Both the position numbers and the translations under genes were made by a program. From Streptomyces spiralis (lineage in GTDB: Bacteria; Actinomycetota; Actinomycetes; Streptomycetales; Streptomycetaceae): a stretch of 58,372 bases of DNA. A model generated the notes under the pieces. It made no database searches. It was not told where the DNA came from and saw only the letters and a list, made by a program, of their open reading frames with translations. The first letter of the stretch is position 1. The number at the start of each line of letters is the position of its first letter. The DNA lies in the NCBI RefSeq assembly GCF_014654675.1, contig NZ_BNBC01000058.1, forward strand, positions 1 through 58,372, given 5' to 3'. Below, piece by piece: positions 58,221 through 58,372 of the stretch.

Positions 58221-58255
58221 TGGTGCTTGTGGTGCTTTGGTGCTTGTGGTGCTTG
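58221..58255. repeat. Short tandem repeat TGGTGCTTG
   Basis: Four copies of an 8-9-bp unit (TGGTGCTT with or without G) starting at 58221, 58230, 58238 and 58247, in the 3' flank of the partial gene. Confidence 0.75.
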
Positions 58256-58293
58256 TGATGGTGCTGCGTTGTGTTGTGCAGAGAGGTCGGGGA

Positions 58294-58372
58294 TCAGTAG
58301 TCGCCGCCGTCGTCGTCGTAGCCCTTGTCGCCGTGGTGGCGGTCGATGACGCGGAAGCTGGCCACCACTCCG
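58294..58372 (-). CDS. C-terminal end of an unidentified protein (partial)
   Basis: The minus strand from the window edge reads ...GVVASFRVIDRHHGDKGY followed by DDDGGDY and a TGA stop (58296-58294), 25 residues in all. The frame is credible because of GC-rich third positions and the terminator placed 79 bases beyond the stop. The acidic, Gly-rich tail is too short to name. Confidence 0.5.
   Translation of the reverse strand, partial: GVVASFRVIDRHHGDKGYDDDGGDY

Overview
The window is chromosomal DNA of a high-GC actinomycete, almost certainly a Streptomyces. The evidence is GC-rich third codon positions throughout, an SsgA-like sporulation protein, three SpoIIE-type phosphatases, Streptomyces-style secreted glycosidases with a ricin-type lectin domain, and strong GC-rich hairpin terminators without T-runs. 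No rRNA, tRNA or CRISPR array was seen.

Region 1 (1-11 kb): a small zinc-ribbon/repeat protein; an NCS1 permease (CytX type) directly behind a TPP riboswitch; then a minus-strand sugar locus (binding lipoprotein, MalF- and MalG-type permeases, GH2 glycosidase, secreted Asp-box/ricin-domain protein). A divergent LacI regulator faces two near-identical operators. Region 2 (11-25 kb): mixed accessory genes. These are a divergent LLM oxidoreductase/MarR pair, a secreted His/Trp/Tyr-rich peptide, an eroded IS200/IS605 element (tnpA remnant plus tnpB), a FUSC-type membrane protein, an SsgA-like protein, an FAD monooxygenase, a GH127-like pseudogene, an MMPL transporter, a GlxA/AraC-type regulator, an HD-domain protein and a membrane SpoIIE phosphatase.

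Region 3 (25.15-52.4 kb) is the most interesting part: about 25 genes forming one apparent catabolic regulon. It encodes a FadR-type GntR regulator, an FbpB-type ABC importer with two binding proteins, an MFS protein, a phthalate-4,5-dioxygenase-type Rieske oxygenase with its ferredoxin and reductase, two 4,5-dihydroxyphthalate-decarboxylase (Pht5) family proteins, a 4-oxalomesaconate hydratase (LigJ-like), a 4-carboxy-4-hydroxy-2-oxoadipate aldolase (LigK/RraA-like), a zinc alcohol dehydrogenase, three different bicupins, a lone EutA-like reactivase, an AAA+ ATPase, a PanB-like protein lacking catalytic residues, an alpha/beta hydrolase with a Cys nucleophile, and GpmA-, RpiB-, class II aldolase- and ornithine-cyclodeaminase-like proteins. 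Seven copies of a 20-bp site (consensus WGGWNTNATGGTNNNACCAT) sit in front of seven transcription-unit starts in this region and nowhere else that I found. The palindromic core is a FadR-type GntR operator and its upstream half looks like an extended -10 promoter, so the genes probably form one regulon. The likely substrate is an aromatic di- or polycarboxylate degraded through oxalomesaconate, but the usual ring-cleavage genes (LigAB, LigC, LigI) are absent from the window. The bicupins and the unusual accessory enzymes may fill that gap (inference).

Region 4 (52.5-58.4 kb): a TetR regulator overlapping a PAS-GAF-SpoIIE-HATPase phosphatase, a second membrane SpoIIE phosphatase paralogous to the one at 24 kb (the two flank the catabolic island), a secreted GH43 enzyme behind a LacI-type palindrome, and the C-terminal end of one more minus-strand gene running off the window.
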